From Solilutibacter silvestris (lineage in GTDB: Bacteria; Pseudomonadota; Gammaproteobacteria; Xanthomonadales; Xanthomonadaceae), in contig NZ_NPZB01000002.1 in NCBI RefSeq assembly GCF_002895945.1, forward strand, positions 124,001 through 188,000: DNA of 64,000 nt. Reading direction: 5' to 3'. This document shows positions 46,053 to 55,214 of this stretch, piece by piece. The notes beneath the pieces were generated by a model. The model saw only the letters and a program-made list of their open reading frames with translations. It had not been told where the DNA came from and searched no databases. Both the position numbers and the translations under genes were made by a program. Position 1 is the first letter of the stretch. Each line of letters starts with the position of its first letter.

Positions 46053-46631
46053 ATGCCTCGTGATATCCCGACCGGACCGAACTCGCTGGCCAATCAACTG
46101 CTGATTGCGGTGCCGGCCCTCGAAGACCCCACGTTCTGCCGTACCGTTGCGCTGATCTGCCAGCACGACCAGAACGGCGCCATGGGCATCGTGGTGAACC
46201 GGCCGTCCGACATGTTGCTGGGCGAGTTGCTGCAACAGATCCAGGTCACCACCGGCGACGAAATCCTGCGCATGCACCATGTGCTGGCCGGCGGCCCGGT
46301 GCATCCCGAGCGCGGCTTCGTGCTGCACGATGGCAAGCAGGACTGGGATTCGAGTTTCACCCTCGGCAACGGCTTGGCGCTGACCACCTCGCGCGATGTG
46401 CTGGAGTCGTTGGCATCGGGCACTGGTCCCGAGCGCGCGCTGGTGGCACTCGGTTGCGCAAGTTGGGGCCCGGGCCAGCTGGAACAGGAAATCACCGAGA
46501 ACAGCTGGATCACCGTGCCGGCGGACAATGAATTGCTGTTCACCACGCCGCTGGAATCGCGCTGGCAAGCGGCGGCTGGGCGGCTCGGCGTCGATCTGAT
46601 CCAGATGGCCGGTTATTCCGGCCGCGCCTGA
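46053..46631 (+). CDS. algH: YqgE/AlgH family protein
   Basis: A 192-residue cytoplasmic protein of the AlgH family ([55 protein letters not shown]). Biochemical function is not settled; AlgH was found as an alginate regulator in Pseudomonas. It is first in the conserved algH-ruvX-pyrB order. Leaderless start. Confidence 0.93.
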   Translation: MPRDIPTGPNSLANQLLIAVPALEDPTFCRTVALICQHDQNGAMGIVVNRPSDMLLGELLQQIQVTTGDEILRMHHVLAGGPVHPERGFVLHDGKQDWDSSFTLGNGLALTTSRDVLESLASGTGPERALVALGCASWGPGQLEQEITENSWITVPADNELLFTTPLESRWQAAAGRLGVDLIQMAGYSGRA

Positions 46632-46632
46632 C

Positions 46633-47097
46633 GTGATCAGAACCGACGGCACCGTGCTCGGCTTCGATGTCGGCAAGCGCCGCATCGGTGTCGCAGTCGG
46701 CAGTGCGGTCAGCGGCGGCGCGCGGCCGATCGCGGTGGTCGATGTGCACGATGGTGTGGTCGACTGGAAAGCGGTCGACAAGCTGATTCGCGAATGGCTG
46801 CCCGACGGTCTGGTGGTGGGCGATCCGTTGACGCTGGCCGGCGAGGATCAGCCGATCCGCCAATTCGCGCAGCAGTTCGCGCGCGATGTCGCGACACGCA
46901 GCAATCGTCCGGTGGTGATGATGGACGAACGGTCGAGCTCGGTCGAGGCCGCAGGTGCGTTCGCCGAACGCCGTGCGGCTGGTGCCTCGCGCCGTCGCGA
47001 TGCCGAAGTGCTCGATGCGATGGCGGCAGCGATCATCGTCGAACGCTGGATTGCCTCCCCGAATGATGCGGTTGCCGTGCCCGGAGCGACGACGTGA
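46633..47097 (+). CDS. ruvX: Holliday junction resolvase-like / pre-16S rRNA nuclease
   Basis: RNase-H-fold nuclease of the YqgF family, in E. coli needed for 16S rRNA 5'-end maturation. 154 residues; the metal-site acidic residues are in LGFDVGKRRIGVA (Asp), MMDERSSS (Glu) and the C-terminal DAMAAAIIVE. A GTG start at 46633 places it one base after algH, so the genes are coupled. The end overlaps pyrB by four bases. Confidence 0.9.
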   Translation: MIRTDGTVLGFDVGKRRIGVAVGSAVSGGARPIAVVDVHDGVVDWKAVDKLIREWLPDGLVVGDPLTLAGEDQPIRQFAQQFARDVATRSNRPVVMMDERSSSVEAAGAFAERRAAGASRRRDAEVLDAMAAAIIVERWIASPNDAVAVPGATT

Positions 47098-48011
47098 CGA
47101 TGACGGGAAAACACTTGCTGACGCTGCAAGGGATGGCGCGTACTGATCTGGATGCGCTGCTCGATCGCGCGCAGCAGTTCGCCGATGGCGCGGACGCACG
47201 CGGCCGTCTCGCCGGGATCGCGGTGTGCACCTTGTTCTTCGAGCCCTCGACGCGTACGCGCCTGAGTTTCCAGCGCGCGGCGCAGCGTCTCGGTGCCGAT
47301 GTGCTGAATTTCGACGCGGCGACGTCATCGACGACCAAGGGCGAGACCGATGTCGACACCTTGCGCAACATCGAAGCGATGGGTGTGCGCGGCTTCGTCA
47401 TCCGTCATCGCGAAGATGGCGCGATCGCGCGATTGTCCGAAGTGGTGCAGCCGGGAACGGTGTTGATCAATGCTGGTGACGGTCGCAGCCAGCACCCGAC
47501 GCAAGGGCTGCTCGACATGCTGACCATCCGCCAGACCAAGGGCGGCGATTTCTCGAAATTGCGCATCGCCATCGTCGGTGACATCAGGCATTCGCGCGTC
47601 GCGCGCAGCGACCTGTGCGCGTTGCGTGCGCTGGGTGCGAACGACATTCGAGTATGCGCGCCGGCGTCATTGCTGCCGGATGCCGAGACTTTGCGCGGTT
47701 GCGCGGTGGTCGATGACCTTGCCGATGCGCTGTCTGGCGCCGATGTGGTGATGACGTTGCGCCTGCAGCGCGAACGCATGCAGGAAGGACTGGTGTCGTC
47801 GCTGGAGGATTACCACCGCGATTACGGCATCTCGGCGGCGCGGATGGCGTTGGCGAAGCCGGATGCGATCGTGATGCATCCGGGCCCGATGAATCGCGGT
47901 GTCGAGATCAGCGATGACGTCGCCGATGGCGCGCAGTCGTTGATCCTGCGGCAGGTGGCGAATGGCGTCGCGGTGCGGATGGCGGTGCTGGAGGCGGCGC
48001 TGGCTGGCTGA
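47094..48011 (+). CDS. pyrB: Aspartate carbamoyltransferase catalytic subunit
   Basis: Forms N-carbamoyl-L-aspartate in pyrimidine synthesis. 305 residues; carbamoyl-phosphate loop PSTRTR at 51-56, STTKGET (80s loop), and MHPGPMNRG. The GTG at 47094 overlaps the ruvX stop (GTGA) and has GGAG seven bases upstream; an ATG at 47100 is less well placed. No pyrC-like or pyrI gene follows. Its stop abuts the stop of the convergent hydrolase with no base between. Confidence 0.93.
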   Translation: MTMTGKHLLTLQGMARTDLDALLDRAQQFADGADARGRLAGIAVCTLFFEPSTRTRLSFQRAAQRLGADVLNFDAATSSTTKGETDVDTLRNIEAMGVRGFVIRHREDGAIARLSEVVQPGTVLINAGDGRSQHPTQGLLDMLTIRQTKGGDFSKLRIAIVGDIRHSRVARSDLCALRALGANDIRVCAPASLLPDAETLRGCAVVDDLADALSGADVVMTLRLQRERMQEGLVSSLEDYHRDYGISAARMALAKPDAIVMHPGPMNRGVEISDDVADGAQSLILRQVANGVAVRMAVLEAALAG

Positions 48012-48812
48012 TCAGCGCTTCTGCGCGAACAGCCAAGTCCACAGTTCCGGCGTCCGCGAATACGCCGGGTCCCAGCTGTTGTGGTTGGCATCAGGGAATT
48101 CGGTGTAGTGCGCGTCCGTCGCGCCGGCGGCACGGAAGGCCACGATCAGCTTGCGGTCGTCATTCGGGAGGACCTGATCATCTTTCGCGCCGTGGAAGAT
48201 CCAGACCGGGGTGCGACGCAGGCGTTGCGCGATGACGGCATACGGATCGGCTTCCTTGGCCACGGCGGTGACCAGCAAGGCGCGCTCGTCACCGGGAGGC
48301 TTTACCGCGCCGCAAACCGGAACCAGTGCGGCGAAGCGCTCCGGTGCGTGCAGGGCCATTTCCCACACCCCGTAACCGCCCATCGACAGGCCCGTGAGGT
48401 AGGTGCGGTTGCGATCGCCGTGGAATTCGCGAGTTGCGGCATCGAGTTCCGCGAACACGAGATCGACGTTGTCGCTCCACTCGGTATCGTCCGGCGCTTG
48501 CGGAAACACCACGATCGCCGGGAACGTCTCCTGGTGCGCGCGGATGTAGGAACCGATGCCGACCAGAGTCGGCTTGGCGCCATCGTTGCCGCGTTCGCCC
48601 GTGCCGTGAAGGAAGACGATCACCGGGGGTTCGCCGCCACCGGCGTGCGTGGAGGGCACGAAGACCTGATAGCGGTGCTGCTTGCCGCCGATATCGATGC
48701 TGCGTTCCAGGAAGGTGCCGCCGGCACGCTTGGGTGCGCTCGCGCAGGCGCTCAACAACACGCAGGGGAGTGCGACGAGCAGGAAGACCATGAGTTTTAT
48801 CGGCAATGGCAT
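48012..48812 (-). CDS. Lipoprotein alpha/beta hydrolase (PHB-depolymerase/esterase-like)
   Basis: A 266-residue lipoprotein: lipobox LLSAC with Cys23, then an alpha/beta hydrolase with HGTGERGND (oxyanion region), GLSMGGYG (nucleophile) and NHNSWD (histidine). The layout matches the prolyl-oligopeptidase/PHB-depolymerase-like esterases; the substrate is unknown. The start at 48812 has GGAG upstream, and a longer open frame to 48869 is disregarded. It lies 63 bases after trpA on the same strand. Confidence 0.8.
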   Translation of the reverse strand: MPLPIKLMVFLLVALPCVLLSACASAPKRAGGTFLERSIDIGGKQHRYQVFVPSTHAGGGEPPVIVFLHGTGERGNDGAKPTLVGIGSYIRAHQETFPAIVVFPQAPDDTEWSDNVDLVFAELDAATREFHGDRNRTYLTGLSMGGYGVWEMALHAPERFAALVPVCGAVKPPGDERALLVTAVAKEADPYAVIAQRLRRTPVWIFHGAKDDQVLPNDDRKLIVAFRAAGATDAHYTEFPDANHNSWDPAYSRTPELWTWLFAQKR

Positions 48813-48875
48813 TGCGGGGCTCCGTTCGCGGGCGCAGGTGCGCGCATGGCATCGATGCAACGGTAGCAAATGGGA

Positions 48876-49616
48876 TCAGACGCGCGCCAGAAAGGCCTGT
48901 TCTGCCGGCATTCCGTTTGCCAATTCCTGCACCAGCGCCGTCCCGACCACCGGCGTCGCACCCATCGCACGGATGCGTTCCAGCGCTTGCGGTTCCGACA
49001 AACCGAATCCCACCGCCAGCGGGCGATCGGTGATGGTGCGTAGTGCCGCGACGCGTTCGGCGATCGGGGCGAAATCATGCGTGCCTTCGCCGGTGATGCC
49101 GAGGCGGGCGACCACGTAGGCGAAACGTTGCGCGAACGGTGCGGTGGTGCCGGGATCGGGTCGTTCGGCAAGCAACTGCTGTGCGCGTTCGACCGAGGTC
49201 GTCGGCGACAGCAAAGGCACGATCGGATAGCCGGCTATGCGCAATGTGGTCTCGAACTCCGGTTCCTCGCCGAAGGGAAGATCGACGATCAGCAGTGATC
49301 GCACCGGCGTCTTCTTCAGCAGCTCGATCAGGCGATCGCTGCCGATCTGCAGCAACGGATTGAGGTAGGTGAACAGCACGACATCGGGGCTGTCGGTGAT
49401 CGCTGCAAGTTGTCGCAGCACGGATTCGGCGGCAATACCGCGTTCGATCGCGCGTTGCGCCGCCGCTTGCAGCGCCGGGCCATCGGCGATCGGGTCGGAG
49501 TGGGGAACACCAACTTCGATGGTGGAAATGCCGGCGGCTTTCGCCGCGCGCAACAGTCCGGCGAGCGCATCGGCAGCGGGATCGCCGGCCATGACGAAGG
49601 GAAGCAGGCGATCCAT
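48876..49616 (-). CDS. trpA: Tryptophan synthase alpha chain, short N-terminus
   Basis: Cleaves indole-3-glycerol phosphate to indole and glyceraldehyde phosphate. 246 residues, beginning MDRLLPFVMAGDP, so the first helix present in E. coli TrpA (about 15 residues) is missing. Catalytic Glu34 and Asp45 (equivalent to Glu49 and Asp60) are kept in EVGVPHSDPIADGP; VGFGLSE and GTALV bind phosphate. The body looks closer to Bacillus-type TrpA than to that of Xanthomonas. The ATG directly follows the trpB stop TGA in the same frame. Last gene of the trp operon. Confidence 0.92.
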   Translation of the reverse strand: MDRLLPFVMAGDPAADALAGLLRAAKAAGISTIEVGVPHSDPIADGPALQAAAQRAIERGIAAESVLRQLAAITDSPDVVLFTYLNPLLQIGSDRLIELLKKTPVRSLLIVDLPFGEEPEFETTLRIAGYPIVPLLSPTTSVERAQQLLAERPDPGTTAPFAQRFAYVVARLGITGEGTHDFAPIAERVAALRTITDRPLAVGFGLSEPQALERIRAMGATPVVGTALVQELANGMPAEQAFLARV

Positions 49617-50801
49617 TCAGAGCTCCAGACGCGAACGGTAGGTAGAAAGGTCCTTGTCGCCACGACCGGACAGGCCGAGCAACACGGTACGCGCGCCATC
49701 GCGGGCGAGATCGCGCAATCGCGCCAGCGCATGGCTCGACTCCAGCGCCGGCAGGATGCCTTCGAGCGAACACAGTTCCAGCGCGGCGGCGAGCGCTTCA
49801 TCGTCGCTGGCACGCCACACATCGACGCGACCTTCGTCGGCCCAGGCCGCGACTTCCGGGCCGAGTGCGGGATAGTCGAGGCCCGCGCTCACCGATGCGG
49901 TTTCCGCAGTGTGGCCGGCGTCGTCCTGCAGCAGCAACGTGCGGCAACCGTGCAGCACGCCGATGCGACCGCCACCGACGCGCGCGGCGTGTTCGCCCAG
50001 CGCAGTGCCATGGCCACCGGCTTCGACCACGACGCGACGCAAGGCATCGTCAAGGAACGGCGCGATCAATCCCGAGCTGTTGCTGCCGCCACCGACGCAG
50101 GCGATTACCGCATCGGGCAGCGCTCCGCGACGTTCGATGATCTGCGCGCGCGCCTCGTTGCCGATCACGGTCTGGAAGCTGCGCACGATGGTCGGGAACG
50201 GGTGCGGGCCGAGTGCCGAACCGAGCACGTAATGGGCACGATCGCAGCGCGCAGCCCAGGCGCGCAGCGCGGCATTCACCGCTTCCTTCAACGTGCCCTG
50301 GCCACTGGTGACGGCTTCGACCGTCGCGCCGAACATGCGCATGCGCGCGACGTTGGGCGCCTGCCGTTCCATGTCGGTGCGACCCATGTAGACCGTGCAG
50401 GGCAGGCCGAGTCGTGCGCAGGCAGCGGCGGTGGCGACGCCGTGCTGGCCGGCACCGGTCTCGGCGATGACCTCGTACTTGCCCATGCGCTTAGCCAAAA
50501 GCACCTGGGCGATGGCATTGTTGATCTTGTGCGCGCCGGTGTGGCACTGGTCTTCGCGTTTGAGATAGAGATGTTCGAGTCCGACGGCTTTCGCCAGTCG
50601 CGGCGCCGGCGTCAATGCGGTCGGGCGACCGACGAAATCGCGCAACTGTTCGGTGAGTTCACGCTGGAATGCGGGATCATTGATCGCGGCGACGAACGCG
50701 CTTTCCAGTTCCAGCAGCGGCGTCATCAAGGTTTCCGGCGCATAACAGCCGCCGAAACCGGCGCGGCCGAAGCGGGTGGGGAGTTCAAAGCGGGATGGCA
50801 T
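49617..50801 (-). CDS. trpB: Tryptophan synthase beta chain
   Basis: PLP enzyme condensing indole with serine. 394 residues from the ATG at 50801 (an upstream GTG at 50810 adds three). PLP lysine is Lys92 in HTGAHKINN. ETGAGQHG, GSALGPHPFP and GGGSN are typical TrpB1 blocks, and the residue pair before HTGAHK is Gln-Cys instead of the usual Leu-Asn. The start lies inside the 3' end of trpF (17-base overlap). It is in frame with trpA, separated only by TGA. Confidence 0.94.
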   Translation of the reverse strand: MPSRFELPTRFGRAGFGGCYAPETLMTPLLELESAFVAAINDPAFQRELTEQLRDFVGRPTALTPAPRLAKAVGLEHLYLKREDQCHTGAHKINNAIAQVLLAKRMGKYEVIAETGAGQHGVATAAACARLGLPCTVYMGRTDMERQAPNVARMRMFGATVEAVTSGQGTLKEAVNAALRAWAARCDRAHYVLGSALGPHPFPTIVRSFQTVIGNEARAQIIERRGALPDAVIACVGGGSNSSGLIAPFLDDALRRVVVEAGGHGTALGEHAARVGGGRIGVLHGCRTLLLQDDAGHTAETASVSAGLDYPALGPEVAAWADEGRVDVWRASDDEALAAALELCSLEGILPALESSHALARLRDLARDGARTVLLGLSGRGDKDLSTYRSRLEL

Positions 50802-51399
50802 GGACAGCACTCGTGAATGTCTGGACTTTCAGTGGGGATTTGCGGCCGGGAGAGGCTTCGAGGCGAGATGCGGCATCGGCGCCACGGCATTGGTTGCGCT
50901 GGTCTTGCATTAACGCGTTAATGCGCTCGCGCGCGTTGCCGCCATCAAGGCCGCCAGCAAGAAGAAAGGGCCCCGGTGGCGGATGCAGTGCAGCATGCGA
51001 TTGCCCGGAGCCACCATGCACGCCGGTCTGTGCTGGTGCGGTTTCCCATACGTAGAGATCGGCTTCGGCCGGCGGTTGATCGGGGGCGTCCGGCCACGGC
51101 AGCAACAATTTCAATCCGGCGGCGTGTGCATGCGTTGCTGCATTAGCGCGCTGTGATGTGGGGAGATACGGCTGCACCCAGCCGAGGCCGTTGCGCTTCG
51201 CTTCGTCGATCATCGGCCGGATGCCGTCACCGACCGCAACGAGAACACCGCGCGCGCCGATGCCCGCACTCGCGCCAGCAAGATCGGTGCAATGACGCGG
51301 ACTGGCCGGATGGCGCACGAAGCCGATCAGGTCGGCGCCGGCGTCCAGCGCCATGCGCGCATCCTCGCTGGTGGTTATGCCGCAGACCTTGGCGATCAT
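50785..51399 (-). CDS. trpF: Phosphoribosylanthranilate isomerase, divergent
   Basis: Amadori rearrangement of phosphoribosylanthranilate. 204 residues. The N-terminal VCGITTSEDA keeps the catalytic Cys (Cys6); GFVRHPASPR and LLAGGL are recognisable. However the usual LLD(T/N) segment with the catalytic Asp reads YVWET (Glu119), QLHG reads QPYL, and the late DVSSGVE reads DAASRLE. The position between trpC and trpB secures identity. The start overlaps the trpC stop (ATGA), and the end overlaps trpB. Confidence 0.85.
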   Translation of the reverse strand: MIAKVCGITTSEDARMALDAGADLIGFVRHPASPRHCTDLAGASAGIGARGVLVAVGDGIRPMIDEAKRNGLGWVQPYLPTSQRANAATHAHAAGLKLLLPWPDAPDQPPAEADLYVWETAPAQTGVHGGSGQSHAALHPPPGPFLLAGGLDGGNARERINALMQDQRNQCRGADAASRLEASPGRKSPLKVQTFTSAVHAIPL

Positions 51400-52211
51400 C
51401 CACGCACCTTGCATTCCTGCAGGAAGGCGGTCGGGTTATCACTGCGCATCAAGGCTTCACCGATCAATGCGGCATCGAAACCTTGTGCGAATGCGGCGTG
51501 TGCATCCTTCGGCGCCGCGAGTCCGGACTCGCGGATCAGTACCGCATCGGGGAAGGCGTCGCGTAATGGCGCAGCGGTTGGGGTGCTGATGGCGAAGCTG
51601 GCGAGGTCGCGTGCGTTGATGCCGATCAGTGCGGCGCCGCTATCACGCGCGAACGGGATCTCGGCGAGTTCGTGCAGTTCCACCAAAGGTTCAAGCCCGC
51701 GCGCGCGCGCAGCATCGGCGAAGATGGCGGTGTGCTTGCCGAGCATGCGCGCGATCAGTAGCACGGCGTCGGCCTGCGCGATCGTTGCCGCTTCATCGAG
51801 ATGACGCACGTCCAGCACGAAACCCTTGTAGAGGCGTGGCATGCCGTAGCGTTGTCCAGCGCGAACTTCATCTGCGCTGCCGCGAAACAGTGCGGGCTCT
51901 GCGAGGATCGAGACCGCTGCGGCGCCGCCATCGCGATAGGCCTGCAGTTGCGTATCGAAGTCGCGACCTGCAGCAAACATGCCCAATGAAGGCGAGGCGC
52001 GCTTGAATTCGGCGATCACCGCACCGCCATGCGCAGCCTTGGCATCGCGGAGTGAGCGTTCAAAGCGACCGCTCGGCGCGCGTTGCGTTGCCGGCGCAAT
52101 GACTGCATCGGTGATGCGAGCAGCCTCGCTTTCCACCACGCGTGACAGATGTGAATCCGCCGGAAGCCGCGCATCGCGCAACACATCGTGCAATGACGGC
52201 AGCACGCTCAC
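51396..52211 (-). CDS. trpC: Indole-3-glycerol-phosphate synthase
   Basis: Closes the indole ring from CdRP. 271 residues from a GTG start at 52211 that overlaps the trpD stop (GTGA). IAEFKRASPSLG, ILAEPALFRGS, LYKGFVLD (catalytic Lys), LVELHE, GINARDL and ESGL are in order. GINARDL replaces the usual GINNRDL, and LYKGF the usual LRKDF. A monofunctional enzyme, not fused to TrpF. Confidence 0.93.
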   Translation of the reverse strand: MSVLPSLHDVLRDARLPADSHLSRVVESEAARITDAVIAPATQRAPSGRFERSLRDAKAAHGGAVIAEFKRASPSLGMFAAGRDFDTQLQAYRDGGAAAVSILAEPALFRGSADEVRAGQRYGMPRLYKGFVLDVRHLDEAATIAQADAVLLIARMLGKHTAIFADAARARGLEPLVELHELAEIPFARDSGAALIGINARDLASFAISTPTAAPLRDAFPDAVLIRESGLAAPKDAHAAFAQGFDAALIGEALMRSDNPTAFLQECKVRG

Positions 52212-53239
52212 GCCGCGATCTCCTGTGCCGGCAGCGGTGCATCGAAGCCGTTTTCCAGCACATCGCGACACTCGCGCATGGCTACCGGCAATTCCGACAA
52301 CGGCGCGTTCCGCTGCAACAACAACCCGAGTCCCGCCTGCAGCGCCACTGCATCGGCGACGGCGGGACGGAAATCCGCAGAGGTCGAACCATGCAGGCAG
52401 CCACGTGCGACCGCCAGCGCTTCGGCGCGATCCTCGACACGCAAAGCATCGCGTGGTGGCGCGGCGATGCCAAGATCGCGCGGCACCAACACTTCCATCG
52501 TCAATACCTTGCCATCGCGCAGTTCCAGCACGCGGGTCGGCCCTTCGATCGACGCTTCGTCCATGCCATCACCCTGCGCGCTCTTGCCATGGATGACGAA
52601 GCCGCGTTGCAATCCGCCCTGCGCCAATGCGCCGGCCATCGGTTCCAGCAAGGTATCGCGGGCGACACCAAGCACCTGATAGGCGGGGCGCGCCGGATTC
52701 AGCAGCGGGCCAAGCAGGTTGAAGATGGTGGGAATGCCGAGGCGGCGACGGATTTCGCGCAATCGCCCGAGCAACGGGTGATAGGCCGGCGCGAAGAGGA
52801 AGGCAAAATGATGATCGTCGAGATCGCGCTTCAATTGCGATGGCGCACGCGACAGGTCATAGCCGAGCGCTTCCAGCAGATCGGCGCTGCCGCAGGTCGA
52901 AGTGGATGCGCGATTGCCATGCTTGGCGACCGGTACGCCGAGATGCGCCAGCAACAGGCCGGACAGCGTGCTGAGATTGGCCGTGGATGCACCGTCGCCG
53001 CCGGTGCCGCAAGTATCGAGCACGGCGAGATCGCCGCGATCGAACGGTTGCGCTTCAGCAAGCAATGTCGATGCGAACGCGTGCAGTTCCTCCGCACTCG
53101 GATCGCGTTGCGCAAGGAGTGCAAGACAGGCACCGACCAACAACGCGTCGGTGTCCTGGTCGACGAAGATCCGCATCAGCTCGGCGGCGGTATCGGCCGG
53201 CAGCGGGTGGATCGGATTGTGCGAAGTGAGCAGGGTCAT
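52208..53239 (-). CDS. trpD: Anthranilate phosphoribosyltransferase
   Basis: Adds phosphoribose to anthranilate. 343 residues; PRPP loop GTGGDGAST, KHGNRAST, and NLLGPLLNPARP are diagnostic. The start at 53239 overlaps the trpG stop (ATGA); the longer frame to 53395 lies within trpG. Stand-alone, not fused to trpG. Confidence 0.94.
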   Translation of the reverse strand: MTLLTSHNPIHPLPADTAAELMRIFVDQDTDALLVGACLALLAQRDPSAEELHAFASTLLAEAQPFDRGDLAVLDTCGTGGDGASTANLSTLSGLLLAHLGVPVAKHGNRASTSTCGSADLLEALGYDLSRAPSQLKRDLDDHHFAFLFAPAYHPLLGRLREIRRRLGIPTIFNLLGPLLNPARPAYQVLGVARDTLLEPMAGALAQGGLQRGFVIHGKSAQGDGMDEASIEGPTRVLELRDGKVLTMEVLVPRDLGIAAPPRDALRVEDRAEALAVARGCLHGSTSADFRPAVADAVALQAGLGLLLQRNAPLSELPVAMRECRDVLENGFDAPLPAQEIAA

Positions 53240-53811
53240 GTGCGGAGTCCGGATAGTCGCAACACGTTGGCCAGCAGCGCCGGGCCATCGGGTGTGAGGA
53301 TGCTTTCGGGATGGAATTGCACGCCCCAGCGCGGCAGCGTGCGATGCGCCATCGCCATCGGTTCGCCCGAGGTGGAGCGCGCGGTGATCTCCCATTCCTG
53401 CGGCAGGCTGGCGTCATCGACGATCAGGCTGTGATAACGACCGACCATCAACGGCTGCGGCAAACCGGCGAAGACACCAGTGCCGTCGTGTTCTACTGGC
53501 GTCGCTTCACCGTGCAGCGGTTCGCGTGCATGGGTGACGCGACCGCCACTACCTGCAGCCAACGCCTGCTGGCCGAGACAGACGCCGAATACCGGAATGT
53601 CGAGATCACTGGCGGCGATATCCATGTGGATCTTGCATTCGGTGGGATGACCCGGTCCCGGCGACAGCACGATAAATTCGGGATTGCGCGCACGCACGCC
53701 GTCGAGATCGATCTGGTCGAAACGCGCGACGTCGACTTCTTCCCCCAGCGCCTGGAACGCCTGCACGAGGTTGTAGGTGAAACTGTCCAGTGCATCGATC
53801 AGCAAAATCAT
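53236..53811 (-). CDS. trpG: Anthranilate synthase glutamine amidotransferase
   Basis: Supplies ammonia from glutamine to TrpE. 191 residues; class I amidotransferase triad Cys78 in GVCLGQQ, His167 and Glu169 in QFHPES; LSPGPGHP is the oxyanion loop. Its role could extend to folate synthesis (PabA), but the operon position makes Trp the main one. ATG overlaps the trpE stop. Confidence 0.94.
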   Translation of the reverse strand: MILLIDALDSFTYNLVQAFQALGEEVDVARFDQIDLDGVRARNPEFIVLSPGPGHPTECKIHMDIAASDLDIPVFGVCLGQQALAAGSGGRVTHAREPLHGEATPVEHDGTGVFAGLPQPLMVGRYHSLIVDDASLPQEWEITARSTSGEPMAMAHRTLPRWGVQFHPESILTPDGPALLANVLRLSGLRT

Positions 53812-55196
53812 TCCGCGCCCTCCAGGGCATTCAGCGAGACACCCATCGCGGCGGCGGGGGCAGCGAGTTTGTGCAGGGTTTCGAGATATTCCTTGTGCGC
53901 ATCCGAGGCGCGGACGATGCCGGCGCCCGCCTGCAGCCAGGCATGTCCATTCGCGTAGACCGCGGTGCGCAGGATCAACGCACTGTCGAACGCGCCATCG
54001 GCACCGAGCTTGATCAGCGCACCGGCATAGGGACCGCGCGCGTCGCCTTCCAGCTCGGCGATGCGTTTGGCCGCACGCAGTTTCGGCGCGCCACTGACGG
54101 TGCCGGCGGGGAAGCACGAGGCGAGCACGTCGAGCGCGTCGACGTCATCGCGCAATGTCGCTTTCACCGTGGTGGTGAGATGCAAGACGTGACTGGTACG
54201 TTGCAGTGCCAGCGGTTTCTCCACGTGCACGCCACCAGGCGCGGCGCAGCGGCCGAGATCATTGCGGGCGAGATCGACCAGCATCTGGTGTTCGGCGAGT
54301 TCCTTGGGATCGTTGCGCAAAGCCTCGAATCGTGTCGCGTCTTCGGCATCGTCGTCACCGCGCGGCACGGTGCCGGCGATCGGCAGCGTTTCGGCTTCGT
54401 CACCATTCACTCGCACCAGCATTTCCGGCGAGGCGCCGGCGAGCGCGAATCCGTCCCATTCCAGCAGGAAACCGTAGGGACTGGGGTTGAGCCGACGCAT
54501 GCGCCGATAGGCGGTGAGCGGCGACGGCGGCTGTTCGATGCGCAGGCGTTGGCTCGGCACCAGTTGATAGACGTCGCCGTCGTGGATCAGCGTTTGCGCG
54601 TTGTGGACATGCGCTTCGTAATCGGCGCGGCGCATGGTGGCGAAGACGCGCGGCGATCCGGCATCGTCACGCGCCAGCACTGGTTGCGTGAGAGCAAGTC
54701 GCAGGGTGAGCAGGCGTTGCCGCAGCGAAGCTTCATCCTCACCCATCACCTGTAGTTCGGCGACCTGATGGAGATGATCAAAGACCAGCGCGGCGTCGAA
54801 ACGACGCGCCCACACCGTCGGCAGGCCGAGTGAATCGCGCTTGGGCAGTTGCAGCGTCGGTTCGTCGGCGATCACCGCCTCGAATCCGACATAACCGGCG
54901 ATGCCGACACCGACCGGCATGCGGTCGCGGCCCGGTGGCAGTTCCGATGCGGTATCGAAGCTGCCGTCGTCCGCCAGCACCGGGTCGGCGAGATCGCGCA
55001 GCGCCTGCACCCAGCCGTGCGCGGGCGGCGACATCTTGACCTCGCCATCGCCCTGGATCAGCACGAAGCTGTGGCGACCGACGCGTTCGCCCTGGTCGGC
55101 GGACTCCAGCAGCAGGCTGGCACCGTGGGAGCGCAGCGCCAGATAGGCGGAGAGCGGGGTGATGAGATCGGCGGGGAGTCGGTGGCGGAGCAGCAT
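53808..55196 (-). CDS. trpE: Anthranilate synthase component I
   Basis: Makes anthranilate from chorismate and ammonia. 462 residues. The N-terminal Trp-feedback segment LLLESADQGERVGRHSF is recognisable. The chorismate-binding domain has QLVPSQRL, YGFLLEWDGF, ASPEMLVRV, PIAGTVPRG, EHQMLVDLARNDLGR and FPAGTVSGAPK. The start at 55196 follows the attenuator by about 20 bases with CCGGACCCC between; a longer open frame would run through the terminator and is rejected. First structural gene of the operon. Confidence 0.94.
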   Translation of the reverse strand: MLLRHRLPADLITPLSAYLALRSHGASLLLESADQGERVGRHSFVLIQGDGEVKMSPPAHGWVQALRDLADPVLADDGSFDTASELPPGRDRMPVGVGIAGYVGFEAVIADEPTLQLPKRDSLGLPTVWARRFDAALVFDHLHQVAELQVMGEDEASLRQRLLTLRLALTQPVLARDDAGSPRVFATMRRADYEAHVHNAQTLIHDGDVYQLVPSQRLRIEQPPSPLTAYRRMRRLNPSPYGFLLEWDGFALAGASPEMLVRVNGDEAETLPIAGTVPRGDDDAEDATRFEALRNDPKELAEHQMLVDLARNDLGRCAAPGGVHVEKPLALQRTSHVLHLTTTVKATLRDDVDALDVLASCFPAGTVSGAPKLRAAKRIAELEGDARGPYAGALIKLGADGAFDSALILRTAVYANGHAWLQAGAGIVRASDAHKEYLETLHKLAAPAAAMGVSLNALEGAE

Positions 55197-55214
55197 TTTT
55201 GGGGTCCGGAAATG

